From the NCBI GenBank assembly GCA_949289575.1, contig CASEOG010000004.1, positions 70,053-134,052 on the forward strand: DNA of 64,000 bases, read 5' to 3'. The position numbers and the translations under genes were made by a program. The notes under the pieces are model-generated. The model was not told where the DNA came from. It saw only the letters and a list, made by a program, of their open reading frames with translations, and ran no database searches. Of the stretch, positions 28,358 to 36,604 are shown one piece after another. The DNA comes from an uncultured Spirochaetales bacterium. GTDB taxonomy: Bacteria; Spirochaetota; Spirochaetia; JAFGXN01. Position 1 is the stretch's first letter; every line of letters begins with the position of its first letter.

Positions 28358-29686
28358 TTATGATATATAATAGTTAAAAAAGCGATTTTTTTCAAGGTCC
28401 GCATTTTTTTTTCTGAAACGGCGTCCGTTTTTAAAAACAGCCAACAGTCCGTTGCGGTCACCGATACAGCAGTCCGGAATCGTTGCCGGGGAAAAATCAC
28501 AATCCGTTTTTAACCGGTTGTCGCCGAAGCGGAGCGTCCGAAAGAACACCGGAGGAACAACGGCTTCCGTCGGAAAAGCAAAAGCGGCTTTCGGATTCGG
28601 TTCCGATGAGATTTCGACTTTTACTTTTCCTTCGGGAAATGCATACTCGCCCGGCATACTGATATCGATACAAAAATCTTTCCGGAAACAATCCTGTCCG
28701 GGCGGGGAAAAAACAATGGAATGCGAATCGATTCGAATGCGTACTCCCCGGTATAATTTTTCGCCGAAACTGTTTTTCAACTCATTCAGAAAATCATACG
28801 ATATCCGTGCTCTTTCGTTTTCGTTTAAAACGGTTTGCAACGCCCGGTAAAGAGATTCCGTTTTTTCCCAATCGGGAAGAGAATCCCATTTCTCTCTTTG
28901 AATTGTTACAATATTGTCCGCTTGTGTAAAAGAAAAATCGGCAGTGCCCGACGAGATCTTTTTGTCCGCTTCATTCATTTTCCCGATAAAACGCTTCAAC
29001 CCCGAAGCGAATCCCGGAATTTCTTTTTGCAAGAACGGTAAGACTATCTGCCTGTACCGGTTACGAAGAAAAGAGAGATCGTAATTACTTGAATCTGTAA
29101 ACCAGGAGACCGATTTATCTTTTAAATAAGCATTCAAAACGGCACCCGGAACGGAAAGTAACGGTCGAAGAAAATATCCGCTGCGGGGCGGAATTCCCTT
29201 CACCCCGGAAACACCGGCTCCCTGAAAAATACGGTATAAAACAGTTTCGAAATTGTCATCGAGATGATGAGCTGTCAGAAACCAATCTGCCCAGCCGGTC
29301 TTACGGAGATCGGCAAAAATGCGGTACCGTTCCGTCCTGGCGACCTCTTCGACAGAACGGTTTTCTCCGGAAGCCAGACGGCGAATGAAACCGAAAGGAA
29401 TTTCTTCCACCCGTAAGTGAATGTTCTCGTTAAGACAAAAGGAACGGATATGATTTTCTTCTCTGACACATTCTTCTTCCTCCCGAATGTTATGACGGAC
29501 ATAAACCGCTTTCAGAGAAAAAGAATATTTTCGAGATAAATCTTTCATCATCAGCAACAGCGCCGTCGAATCTCTGCCTCCCGAAAAACAGACTGCAAAA
29601 ACAGTATCGGCGGAAAGAGAAATATTTTCGGATAGAAAAAAATTAAGCAGGACCCGATCCGGGCGCTCTGAGTGAATTGATTTCAT
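28358..29686 (-). CDS. tilS: tRNA(Ile)-lysidine synthase
   Basis: 442 residues. It adds lysine to C34 of the tRNA-Ile with a CAU anticodon so that it reads AUA. The PP-loop SGGRDSTALL is at about 35-44, followed by VRHNIREEE and the HHLDDNFET motif. The C-terminal TilS domain contains VVPPVFFRTLRFGDN. The start at 29686 overlaps pth by 44 bases and lacks a clear binding site, but the PP-loop position fits this start well. Pairing of tilS with ftsH is common in bacteria. Confidence 0.92.
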   Translation of the reverse strand: MKSIHSERPDRVLLNFFLSENISLSADTVFAVCFSGGRDSTALLLMMKDLSRKYSFSLKAVYVRHNIREEEECVREENHIRSFCLNENIHLRVEEIPFGFIRRLASGENRSVEEVARTERYRIFADLRKTGWADWFLTAHHLDDNFETVLYRIFQGAGVSGVKGIPPRSGYFLRPLLSVPGAVLNAYLKDKSVSWFTDSSNYDLSFLRNRYRQIVLPFLQKEIPGFASGLKRFIGKMNEADKKISSGTADFSFTQADNIVTIQREKWDSLPDWEKTESLYRALQTVLNENERARISYDFLNELKNSFGEKLYRGVRIRIDSHSIVFSPPGQDCFRKDFCIDISMPGEYAFPEGKVKVEISSEPNPKAAFAFPTEAVVPPVFFRTLRFGDNRLKTDCDFSPATIPDCCIGDRNGLLAVFKNGRRFRKKNADLEKNRFFNYYIS

Positions 29687-30239
29687 AACAGGCTTTGTCG
29701 TAATGACCGTTAAATAAAAAGGTCAGAGAAGATGCGGCACTCTGCGCGGAAGTCAGCAAAACCCTTTCTTCATCGGAAGTGAGTGGAGCCAGAACATGAG
29801 ATACGGTGTCCCTTCCGGACGTTTCGGGGCGTCCGACACCGACATAGAGACGATAAAAAGATTGTCCGACATACGAGAAAATCGATTTTAACCCGTTATG
29901 CCCTGCCGAAGAGCCTCCCTTTTTTAAACGGAGGGCTCCCAGAGGCAAATCCATATTGTCGACAATCACCAGGAAATGTTCGCAATCGACGCCGTGGTTT
30001 CTGAACAGCTTCGGCATCACTTTCCCGCTGAGATTCATATATGTTTCCGGTTTAACCAAAACAATACGGGAACCGCCGCTGTCGACGCCTTCTCCGATTG
30101 TTACGGCATCAAAAACTTTTCGTCTCATTTCAATACCGTAGCGGTCGGCAAGAGTATCAATAAAAAGAAAACCCGCATTATGACGGGTTTTCTCATAACG
30201 ACGGCCGGGATTCCCCAAGCCGGCAACCATAAATTTCAC
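29643..30239 (-). CDS. pth: Peptidyl-tRNA hydrolase
   Basis: 198 residues. Releases tRNA from prematurely dropped peptidyl-tRNA. It has GLGNPGRRYEKTRHNAGF with the catalytic His, KPETYMNLSG, the catalytic Asp in VDNMDLPLG, and GSSAGHNGLKS. GGAG lies before the ATG at 30239, only 17 bases after rplY ends. rplY-pth is a common bacterial pair. Confidence 0.96.
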   Translation of the reverse strand: MKFMVAGLGNPGRRYEKTRHNAGFLFIDTLADRYGIEMRRKVFDAVTIGEGVDSGGSRIVLVKPETYMNLSGKVMPKLFRNHGVDCEHFLVIVDNMDLPLGALRLKKGGSSAGHNGLKSIFSYVGQSFYRLYVGVGRPETSGRDTVSHVLAPLTSDEERVLLTSAQSAASSLTFLFNGHYDKACYEINSLRAPGSGPA

Positions 30240-30256
30240 AACAACTCCGAATCCGA

Positions 30257-30883
30257 TCAGTCGGAAGCGTCTGCGGTTCCGGCTCCTTCGGCTGCGGCTG
30301 TATTCGCCGGCTGATCATCGACAGAGCTCATTGCCGATTTTCCGTACACCTGTGCAATAACCTCATCGGGCGAATTTAAGAATTTAATTTCGTCGTAACC
30401 CGTGATTTCACTGACATGGAAAGAAGAATCAATTTCCATTGCTGTTACATCAATCGCAATTTCGGCAGGCAAATGACGCGGAAAACAGGTAATTCTCAAT
30501 TCATTAAGCAGCTGCTCCATAACACCGCCGTCGACTTCGCCTTTGGAACGGCCGACCAGTCTGACCGGAACTTTTGTCGTAATTTCGACACCTTTATGCA
30601 CCTGAATGAAATCAAGGTGGGTAATTTTGCGTGTAGCGGGCGCAAACTGATAATCTTTAATCAGAACCGTCAATTCGTCATTGTCAAGCTCCAACGCAAT
30701 CATAATGTTCTCGGAAATATGACTGAATTTTTTGTTAAATTCGGCCGAAGAGACAGAAATCATCACCGGCTGATCTCCGTGTCCGTAAACAACACCGGGA
30801 ATCTGACCCTGATCGCGCAATCGGGCCAATGCGCATTTTCCAGTTTTTTCGCGTTTGACAGCTTTCAGTGTTACCTTATCCAT
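30257..30883 (-). CDS. rplY: 50S ribosomal protein L25, CTC family
   Basis: 208 residues: an N-terminal L25 5S-rRNA-binding domain (to about residue 90) followed by the longer TL5/CTC-type C-terminal domain (VRLVGRSKGEVDGGVMEQ and HLPAEIAIDV) and an Ala/acidic tail. The start at 30883 has GAGG about 11 bases upstream, slightly far. A tRNA-Gln gene lies 30 bases upstream on the same strand. Confidence 0.93.
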   Translation of the reverse strand: MDKVTLKAVKREKTGKCALARLRDQGQIPGVVYGHGDQPVMISVSSAEFNKKFSHISENIMIALELDNDELTVLIKDYQFAPATRKITHLDFIQVHKGVEITTKVPVRLVGRSKGEVDGGVMEQLLNELRITCFPRHLPAEIAIDVTAMEIDSSFHVSEITGYDEIKFLNSPDEVIAQVYGKSAMSSVDDQPANTAAAEGAGTADASD

Positions 30884-30913
30884 AAGACATAAACCTCGAA
30901 AGAAAAATAAAAT

Positions 30914-30985
30914 TTGGGCCGGAAGGATTCGAACCTACGAATGACGGAACCAAAACCCGTTGCCTTACCTCTTGGCGACGACCCA
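30914..30985 (-). tRNA. tRNA-Gln (anticodon UUG)
   Basis: On the minus strand a full cloverleaf can be drawn. The acceptor stem TGGGTCG pairs with CGGCCCA through one T-G pair, the T arm contains GGTTCGAATCC, and the anticodon stem ACGGG/TCCGT encloses the loop TTTTGGT, giving UUG at positions 34-36. The terminal CCA is not encoded, so a CCA-adding enzyme is needed. It lies in the spoVG-rplY gap on the same strand and would be cut from that transcript or read from its own start; a TATAAT is at 31012-31017 (minus), without a good -35. Confidence 0.95.
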
Positions 30986-31049
30986 AATTTTGGTTAGAAA
31001 TACTTTATCCGATTATACGAAAAAAATCAAGCCTTTGGAGAGTCAAAAT

Positions 31050-31376
31050 TTACAAAAGACTTTCCACCGTCGAATTTTCGCCGTCTTCGTAATCTTCGTC
31101 ATCGATATCGACGATTTCACTGTCATCGGCTTTTTCGTAAGCATCCAGAATCACATCTTTCATTTCATTGCGAAATTCGGAGTGGATGGGATGCGCCACA
31201 TCTTTGTATTCTCCGTTTTTCGTGCGACGGCTCGGCATGGCAATAAAAGCGCCGTTCTTTCCTTCGATGACTTTGACATTGTGAATGACAAACGCATTGT
31301 CGAATGTTACCGTCACGTAGGCTTTCAGTTTTCCGTCACTTTTAATTTTACGTACACGAACATCTGTAATTTTCAT
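31050..31376 (-). CDS. spoVG: SpoVG-family RNA/DNA-binding regulator
   Basis: 108 residues from the ATG at 31376 (AGGA upstream; an in-frame upstream start at 31394 lacks one). It matches SpoVG throughout: [18 protein letters not shown]-like [27 protein letters not shown] and DVAHPI. An acidic tail follows. SpoVG is named for septation in Bacillus, but in the spirochaete Borrelia it is known as a nucleic-acid-binding regulator; that is the likelier role here. It lies between ispE and tRNA-Gln on the same strand. Confidence 0.95.
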   Translation of the reverse strand: MKITDVRVRKIKSDGKLKAYVTVTFDNAFVIHNVKVIEGKNGAFIAMPSRRTKNGEYKDVAHPIHSEFRNEMKDVILDAYEKADDSEIVDIDDEDYEDGENSTVESLL

Positions 31377-31412
31377 AACATTCCTCCGAAACAAACTATC
31401 GATGATGTTATT

Positions 31413-31442
31413 ATTTTAATCCGTAAAGCACGGCTTATACAA
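31413..31442 (-). promoter_or_regulatory. Predicted promoter for spoVG
   Basis: On the minus strand TTGTAT (31442-31437) and TAAAAT (31418-31413) are 18 bases apart. The -35 element overlaps the last codons of ispE. Transcription would begin near 31406, about 30 bases before the spoVG ATG, which would separate spoVG and the translation genes from ispE. Confidence 0.45.
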
Positions 31443-32283
31443 GAAAAAAATTCTTTTTTCGAACATTTTTTTCATTAAATCGACGAAAGAATCGTTGTCG
31501 CTCTTTTCTGCTTTCAAATAATGCATACAGAGAACTGCCGCTGCCCGATAAATTCCAAAAAGGAGGATTGAGCTTCGCTATGGCGGATGAGACAGACCTC
31601 ATCAGAGGAGAATGTTTTTCGAGAACAGGCAGAAAGTCGTTATCATAGGGCCATCCGGAAAGCGGACCGTAAAATGCTTCCACTTCCCGTTCCGGATTTC
31701 TGAATACTTTTTTGGCACTCCCCGATTCATCCAGCATCCTGTATGCGGCTGCCGTCGAACTGAAATAATCAGGTAAAATCAAAACACCGTAAAGTTTTTT
31801 ACGGGTCGGAATCGGTCGGACGGATTCGCCTCTTCCCGAAACGTATGCAGCCTTCCCTGAAAGAAAAAAAGGAACATCGCTTCCTATTTCGGCAGCTGTT
31901 TCCGCCAGAACGGATTGCGATGCCTTCCCGTATTTTCTGTTTAATACCGCCAGTACGGCAGCCGCATCCGAAGAACCGCCGCCCAGACCGCCTCCGGCCG
32001 GTATTCTCTTTCGGCAACGCACGGTCACCGATAAATCGGGATAAAAACGGTTGCGATACAACAAAGCTGCTTTTACCATGGAATTGGATTCATCCGCCTC
32101 TTTTCCGTTCATAAAAACACGAACCCGTTTTTTACCGAACCGGTGAAAAGAGACAAAAAGCGTATCGTGCAGAGAAATTCCGACAAAAATCGACGAAAGA
32201 GAATGAAACCCGTCTTTTCGTCTTTCTCCCACTTCCAGTGACAAATTAATTTTGGCATAAGCCGGCACAACACGAAAACTCAT
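31435..32283 (-). CDS. ispE: 4-diphosphocytidyl-2-C-methyl-D-erythritol kinase
   Basis: 282 residues. A GHMP kinase in the non-mevalonate isoprenoid pathway. It has the N-terminal AYAKINLSLEVGERRKDGFH, the ATP-binding GGGLGGGSSDAAAV, and the C-terminal NLSGSGSSLYALF. There is no clear Shine-Dalgarno site; GATAAT ends five bases before the ATG, so a leaderless start is possible, though the -35 is poor. It is the first gene of the leftward series and diverges from the acidic-protein gene. Confidence 0.95.
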   Translation of the reverse strand: MSFRVVPAYAKINLSLEVGERRKDGFHSLSSIFVGISLHDTLFVSFHRFGKKRVRVFMNGKEADESNSMVKAALLYRNRFYPDLSVTVRCRKRIPAGGGLGGGSSDAAAVLAVLNRKYGKASQSVLAETAAEIGSDVPFFLSGKAAYVSGRGESVRPIPTRKKLYGVLILPDYFSSTAAAYRMLDESGSAKKVFRNPEREVEAFYGPLSGWPYDNDFLPVLEKHSPLMRSVSSAIAKLNPPFWNLSGSGSSLYALFESRKERQRFFRRFNEKNVRKKNFFLV

Positions 32284-32337
32284 AGTTTATTATCTCATAA
32301 AATTTCGCTGCCGAAAAGCAAAAAAAATAAAAACAGG

Positions 32338-32366
32338 TTGACAATTAAAGTGAGTCGATTTAAAGT
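32338..32366 (+). promoter_or_regulatory. Strong predicted sigma-70 promoter for the acidic protein gene
   Basis: Consensus TTGACA at 32338-32343, a 17-base spacer, then TAAAGT at 32361-32366. Transcription would start near 32373, giving a leader of about 27 bases that contains a GGAGGA binding site just before the ATG at 32400. Confidence 0.6.
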
Positions 32367-32399
32367 AAATCTTGTCGGTTTGCCGACGGTGGAGGAAAA

Positions 32400-32678
32400 A
32401 TGTCTGTTTCTGATTTTGACGATGATTTGGATTATGATCAGTTTGATGACGACGATGAACTCCGGTTTCAGTCACTGGAAGATCTCCGGGAAGAAGAGGA
32501 TGATGAGGATTTTCTGGACGACGATGACGAATATGAAGATCGTTTTCCGTACCGCAACACCATTCTTGACGATTATGCCGATGACGAAGAGGAATTTGAC
32601 GAGGATGAAGACGACAGTCAGCGTCACTTTGACGAAGATATGTATGACTCCATCAGCGATGACGAAGACGATTTTTGA
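32400..32678 (+). CDS. Very acidic 92-residue protein of unknown function
   Basis: 92 residues, of which 34 are Asp and 15 Glu (53%), with five Arg and no Lys. The few non-acidic residues are mostly Phe, Tyr, Leu and Ser. The gene looks real despite the low-complexity sequence: it has its own consensus-like promoter and a GGAGGA site four bases before the ATG. It ends exactly where the convergent rsfS ends, and no neighbour shares its direction. Possible roles include a nucleic-acid mimic, a partner for a basic protein or a metal buffer; none can be chosen from the sequence. Confidence 0.7.
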   Translation: MSVSDFDDDLDYDQFDDDDELRFQSLEDLREEEDDEDFLDDDDEYEDRFPYRNTILDDYADDEEEFDEDEDDSQRHFDEDMYDSISDDEDDF

Positions 32679-33017
32679 TCAGTTCCCGATTTCCGTTTTT
32701 CCGTACAAATCTTCCAAATTATAAAAACTGCGGGATTCTTTGTCCATCAGACTGATGACAAAGGATCCGCAATCCCAGTAAAACCATTTGTCGGCATTCA
32801 TCGGCCGGCTCATAGGAGTAATACCGTTTTGGTGCATCCATTCTTCAAGACAACGGGAGACTCCGTTTAAATGGCTGCGGCTGGTATAAGTTCCGAGAAC
32901 TGCATAATCGGCAAAACGATTCCTGTTATGCATATCAAACAGAGTGCAGTCGAGACATTTGTTTTCGATAAGCAGATTTAATACTTCTTGAGAAAAATCA
33001 CCGGCACACTTTTCCAT
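32679..33017 (-). CDS. rsfS: Ribosomal silencing factor RsfS
   Basis: 112 residues from the ATG at 33017 (AGGA about nine bases upstream; the preceding codon is TTG). RsfS binds ribosomal protein L14 and blocks subunit joining in starvation. Landmarks are the CLDCTLFDMHNRNRFADY region, the segment SRSHLNGVSRCLEE, and DKWFYWDCGSFVISLMD (the usual W-x-x-x-D-x-G-x-x-V-x-H with His replaced by Ser). It overlaps the LCP-family gene by 20 bases and is the last gene of the rplU cluster. Confidence 0.88.
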   Translation of the reverse strand: MEKCAGDFSQEVLNLLIENKCLDCTLFDMHNRNRFADYAVLGTYTSRSHLNGVSRCLEEWMHQNGITPMSRPMNADKWFYWDCGSFVISLMDKESRSFYNLEDLYGKTEIGN

Positions 33018-34191
33018 CAAAATCTTTTCCTAAAATAATAATATAATGCGGCAGAAGGATTTTCGATTCGCTCTGATTAACGGGGTCATCCAGTGTTCGG
33101 AAATTTGTACAGCCGATAACATCACCCAGAAGCTTCAGGATTTCACCGTTACCGGCACAATCGATAATTTCGGTTTTTTCGACATCGGTATTTTCATTAT
33201 TGCGGACATTAATAATATTATATCCGAAACTTTTGTAGAGCTCGCCTGTCTGACGGGCCAGTCCGTTTACCGAGGTTCCGTTTAAAATTTCCAGATTGAT
33301 ATTTAAAAGATTCTCCTGTGACAATTCGGGATTGGATATCGCATTATTGATATTGCGCACCAAATTCTTTAATGCGGACCCGTTCTGCTGGGGAAAGAAT
33401 ACTTCGGTATTATCGTTGAGTTTCTCCAGTTTTCCGTATGTCAGTTTATAATCGGTTAAATCTTTTTTCATGATTTTCATTTCCTCCAAAAAGGAGTAAA
33501 AAGAGGATTTATCCCAATCGGTATTCATAAACGAACGTATTTTTTTAAATATATGCCTGTTAAAAAATTCGGACTGAACTCCCAGTTCATGATAGAAGTC
33601 GTTCGTAAAGCTCATTACCTCATTTTGCAAATCACTTTCCATGCAGTCGGCCAGATAAAACGGAGCCTTGAATCCGTCGATTTTATAACTGCCCAGAGGA
33701 ATCGAATAAATCATATTATCTTCCCCCGATATGTCTTTCGGATTCATTACAAAGACTTCGATTCCGCCCAGAAGATCGACGAGCCGTCCCAGATCGTGAA
33801 TTTCCATATCAACCGTAAAGTCGATTTGGCTGTTGATCAGTTTCTCTACAGCTTCTTTATATGCCTCCGGACGTCCCGGTTTGTAAACCGTATCGATACG
33901 GTCTATCCGTTTTAACCGGGGAATCAGTTCGCCCGAATTAGCGGGAATATCAAGAAAACTGGCACGATGAGTCAGAGGGCTGTAAAACAGGATATTCGAA
34001 AAAACGATCTCTTTTGTTTTTTTGTCATGAACAACCGTCAATACGGAAAACGATTCGTTTCTGTTGACTTTTTCACTGACATCGTCGGAATGCAGCAAGA
34101 CATAAAGCAGAACAGAACCTGCAAAAAAGAGCAAAACAATAAAGCCCAACAGAAAAAAACTTCTGTCCCATTTTTTAAAAATTTTTTTCAT
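32998..34191 (-). CDS. LCP (LytR-CpsA-Psr)-family protein with LytR_C domain, catalytic residues not evident
   Basis: 397 residues. One membrane helix (about 12-34) is followed by an LCP-like domain with VDLLGGIEVFV and LINSQIDFTVDM, then a C-terminal LytR_C domain (from about 305: NLEILNGTSVNGLARQT). Active LCP enzymes attach glycopolymers to peptidoglycan using conserved Asp and Arg residues. Here the SIPRD segment reads LDIPANSG, and the usual R-x-D-T pair is absent, so transferase activity is doubtful. It overlaps yqeK by 4 bases. The same gene position is occupied in T. pallidum, as I recall. Confidence 0.75.
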   Translation of the reverse strand: MKKIFKKWDRSFFLLGFIVLLFFAGSVLLYVLLHSDDVSEKVNRNESFSVLTVVHDKKTKEIVFSNILFYSPLTHRASFLDIPANSGELIPRLKRIDRIDTVYKPGRPEAYKEAVEKLINSQIDFTVDMEIHDLGRLVDLLGGIEVFVMNPKDISGEDNMIYSIPLGSYKIDGFKAPFYLADCMESDLQNEVMSFTNDFYHELGVQSEFFNRHIFKKIRSFMNTDWDKSSFYSFLEEMKIMKKDLTDYKLTYGKLEKLNDNTEVFFPQQNGSALKNLVRNINNAISNPELSQENLLNINLEILNGTSVNGLARQTGELYKSFGYNIINVRNNENTDVEKTEIIDCAGNGEILKLLGDVIGCTNFRTLDDPVNQSESKILLPHYIIILGKDFDGKVCR

Positions 34192-34748
34192 GATTTTCTC
34201 CTCAGAAAATTCAGTAAATCTTCCGTATCCCGATGAACCGAACGGCCTGTTTCCCGAAAATAGGAAACCGTTGTTTCGGCAACGGCCGCTGCCGCCCCGC
34301 TCAAAGACGAACGGTAGACAAGGTTACGAAATTCTTCGTCAATAAAATTTCTGTCGCGGGAAATATAGTCGGCAATAAAAAGAATTTGTGCCTGTCTGCC
34401 CATTCCGGGAAAACCGGATGTATGATACCGTATTGCTTCCAAAACATCAAGGTCACTTATAAAAAAATCCCGGCGGGCTATTTCTTCTCCGACAAATCCG
34501 TGAAGGAGCACCGGCGGATTTCTGTACCGGTCGTAGTCGGAGCCGTGTCGTTCGGCCCATTCAAGCCACTGCGACGAAGACTGTTCCCTGGCTATATCGT
34601 GCAGAATTGCGGCCGTATACGCTTTTACGGGATCTTCTTTGTGAATCTGCGACAGTTTTACCGCCTGTGCGGCCACCGAAAGCGAATGAGAAAACCGTTT
34701 TACCGAAAGCCGACAGGCAACTTCTCTTGTGATTTCGGATAAAGTCAT
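34188..34748 (-). CDS. yqeK: YqeK-type HD-domain phosphohydrolase (Ap4A hydrolase)
   Basis: 186 residues. YqeK enzymes cleave diadenosine tetraphosphate symmetrically. The HD-domain ligands are visible: His21 in RFSHSLSV, HD in AAILHDIAR, the His in LLHGFVGEE, and RYHTSG with FIADYIS near the end. It overlaps nadD upstream and the LCP gene downstream by 4 bases each; nadD-yqeK is a widespread pair. Confidence 0.93.
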   Translation of the reverse strand: MTLSEITREVACRLSVKRFSHSLSVAAQAVKLSQIHKEDPVKAYTAAILHDIAREQSSSQWLEWAERHGSDYDRYRNPPVLLHGFVGEEIARRDFFISDLDVLEAIRYHTSGFPGMGRQAQILFIADYISRDRNFIDEEFRNLVYRSSLSGAAAAVAETTVSYFRETGRSVHRDTEDLLNFLRRKS

Positions 34749-35332
34749 CGGTACAATCCTTTCCTTTCGATAATTTCGGCTACAGCGGGCGGCAACCCGG
34801 GAATTTCACGAATCGGACAACCGGCGGCAATCTGACTGCGTATGCGGCTGCTCGAATACGGTATAGGCGGTATCGGAATAAAATCGACGGTAAACCCGTC
34901 CGGAACCGGAGGTAAAACCGTCCCGAATCCGCGGCAGAATATCAGAAAAGAAACTTCGCGACTTAACCGTTCCGAATCTTTCCAGCAAGGAAGATCGGGC
35001 AGAATATCGTCACCGCCGATCCAGGTAATATCCGCATCAGGGAAAAGTTTCTTAAAATGAAGAACCGTATCGACGGAATATGAAACAGAACCGCGGGTCA
35101 GCTCGTAATCATCGATTTCAAACGGATATTCTTTATACAGGCTTATTGCGGCACGAAGCATCTCTGCCCGCAATGGACCGTCGGCCGGGAGATCGTTCCG
35201 TTTAAAAGGCGAGCAGTAAGCCGGCAGAAAAAAAAAGCGGTCGAAACGGTAACGTAAAAAAGCCTCCGTTGCGATTTTCAGGTGCCCTTCATGAACAGGA
35301 TTGAACGAACCGCCGAAGAGAGCGATTTTCAT
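34745..35332 (-). CDS. nadD: Nicotinate-nucleotide adenylyltransferase
   Basis: 195 residues. It forms deamido-NAD from nicotinate mononucleotide and ATP. It shows GGSFNPVHEGHL with the nucleotide-binding H-x-G-H, and the C-terminal ISSTxIR-like YSSSRIRSQI. The ATG overlaps the obgE stop by 4 bases (ATGA). Confidence 0.95.
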   Translation of the reverse strand: MKIALFGGSFNPVHEGHLKIATEAFLRYRFDRFFFLPAYCSPFKRNDLPADGPLRAEMLRAAISLYKEYPFEIDDYELTRGSVSYSVDTVLHFKKLFPDADITWIGGDDILPDLPCWKDSERLSREVSFLIFCRGFGTVLPPVPDGFTVDFIPIPPIPYSSSRIRSQIAAGCPIREIPGLPPAVAEIIERKGLYR

Positions 35333-36318
35333 TTTTTCCCCTCGGCCAGTCTCAAAAACTCGGTTGCAACCGCATCCAAACCGTCGTGCGTGAAAGCGGA
35401 AAGAGGAAAAACCGTCTCATCGGGCAACGTCGAACGGATTTGATCGAATTGTGCCGCGGAATCGGGCAAATCGGTTTTTGTTACAATGACGATTCGCGGT
35501 TTTTCGGAGAGACCGGCTCCGTAAGTCTTTAATTCTTTTAAAAGAAGCGGGAAAGCACGTGACGCTTCCGGATCGGAACCGTCAATCAAAAAGGCCAAAG
35601 CCTTTGTACGGGACAAATGTTTTAAAAAACGTAATCCGAGTCCCGCCCCGTTTCCGGCACCTTCAATGATGCCGGGGATATCGGCCAAGACAATCGATTG
35701 TCCGTGCATCGACATCACTCCCAGATTGGGGATCTTCGTTGTAAAAGGATAAGGGGCAATTTCGGGGTGAGCATTTGTCAGAATATTCAACAGACTCGAT
35801 TTACCGGCATTCGGAAAGCCGACAAACCCGATATCCGCAATCAGATTAATTTCGACACGGATACGCCGCTCTTCACCCGGTTTCCCGCTCTGTGCGTAAC
35901 GCGGCGCCTGTTTGACGGAAGATTTGAAGTTCCAGTTTCCTTTTCCTCCGATCCCCCCGCGTAAAAAAACAAAGTCTTCGGTCGAGTCCGATAAATCGGC
36001 CAGCAAAGCGCCCGTATCATCGTCTTTTATCACGGTTCCCGGAGGAACTTCGATAACGGCGGGAGCACCGTCTTTTCCGAAACAACGACCGCCTTTTCCG
36101 GGTTCACCGTTACCGGCCCGATAGGCATGCTTCATGGTTAAATGAGAAAGTGTCTTTAAATTATTTCGGACTCTGAAAATGACATCGCCGCCCCGACCGC
36201 CGTCGCCGCCGTCGGGACCGCCTTTAGGTACAAATTTTTCGCGATGAAAAGAAACGGCCCCGGCCCCGCCGTTTCCTGAAGAAACGACGAGACTGGTTTC
36301 GTCAATGAAGCCCCGCAC
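35329..36318 (-). CDS. obgE: GTPase ObgE
   Basis: 329 residues. An essential GTPase for 50S assembly and stress signalling. The glycine-rich Obg fold covers about residues 1-158 (GNGGAGAVSFHREKFVPKGG). The G domain follows with G1 GFPNAGKSS, G3 DIPGIIEGA and G4 TKTDL. No C-terminal OCT domain is present, so it is the short form. It follows rpmA after 14 bases, the usual order. Confidence 0.97.
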   Translation of the reverse strand: MRGFIDETSLVVSSGNGGAGAVSFHREKFVPKGGPDGGDGGRGGDVIFRVRNNLKTLSHLTMKHAYRAGNGEPGKGGRCFGKDGAPAVIEVPPGTVIKDDDTGALLADLSDSTEDFVFLRGGIGGKGNWNFKSSVKQAPRYAQSGKPGEERRIRVEINLIADIGFVGFPNAGKSSLLNILTNAHPEIAPYPFTTKIPNLGVMSMHGQSIVLADIPGIIEGAGNGAGLGLRFLKHLSRTKALAFLIDGSDPEASRAFPLLLKELKTYGAGLSEKPRIVIVTKTDLPDSAAQFDQIRSTLPDETVFPLSAFTHDGLDAVATEFLRLAEGKK

Positions 36319-36332
36319 GGAAAGCCCCGCTT

Positions 36333-36584
36333 TTATTCGGCGATAATATTGATATAGTGGCGTCCGGCGCGTTTTTTAAATTCGACAACTCCGTCGATAG
36401 TCGCAAAAATCGTAAAATCTTTGCCCAAACCGGTACAGACACCGGGATGGAACTGTGTTCCGCGCTGGCGAACAATAATTTCACCCGCTTTTACAGTCTG
36501 TCCGCCGAAGCGTTTGACACCCAGCCGTTTCGACTGCGAATCGCGTCCGTTTTTCGAGCTTCCGCCCCCTTTTTTATGTGCCAT
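36333..36584 (-). CDS. rpmA: 50S ribosomal protein L27
   Basis: 83 residues: [16 protein letters not shown] then [16 protein letters not shown], typical of L27, whose N-terminus reaches the peptidyl-transferase centre. GAGGT lies before the ATG. The five codons upstream of the ATG contain no start and are preceded by an in-frame TAA, so the protein begins directly at Met-Ala without the N-terminal extension that Firmicutes L27 carries for Prp cleavage. Confidence 0.97.
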   Translation of the reverse strand: MAHKKGGGSSKNGRDSQSKRLGVKRFGGQTVKAGEIIVRQRGTQFHPGVCTGLGKDFTIFATIDGVVEFKKRAGRHYINIIAE

Positions 36585-36604
36585 AATTTTTACCTCACTT
36601 TATT

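Noticed and set aside
32338..32724. A Met/Thr/Lys-rich frame overlapping the acidic protein gene
   Set aside because: Starts inside the promoter, has no binding site, and its composition is a by-product of GAT/GAC repeats in the acidic frame.
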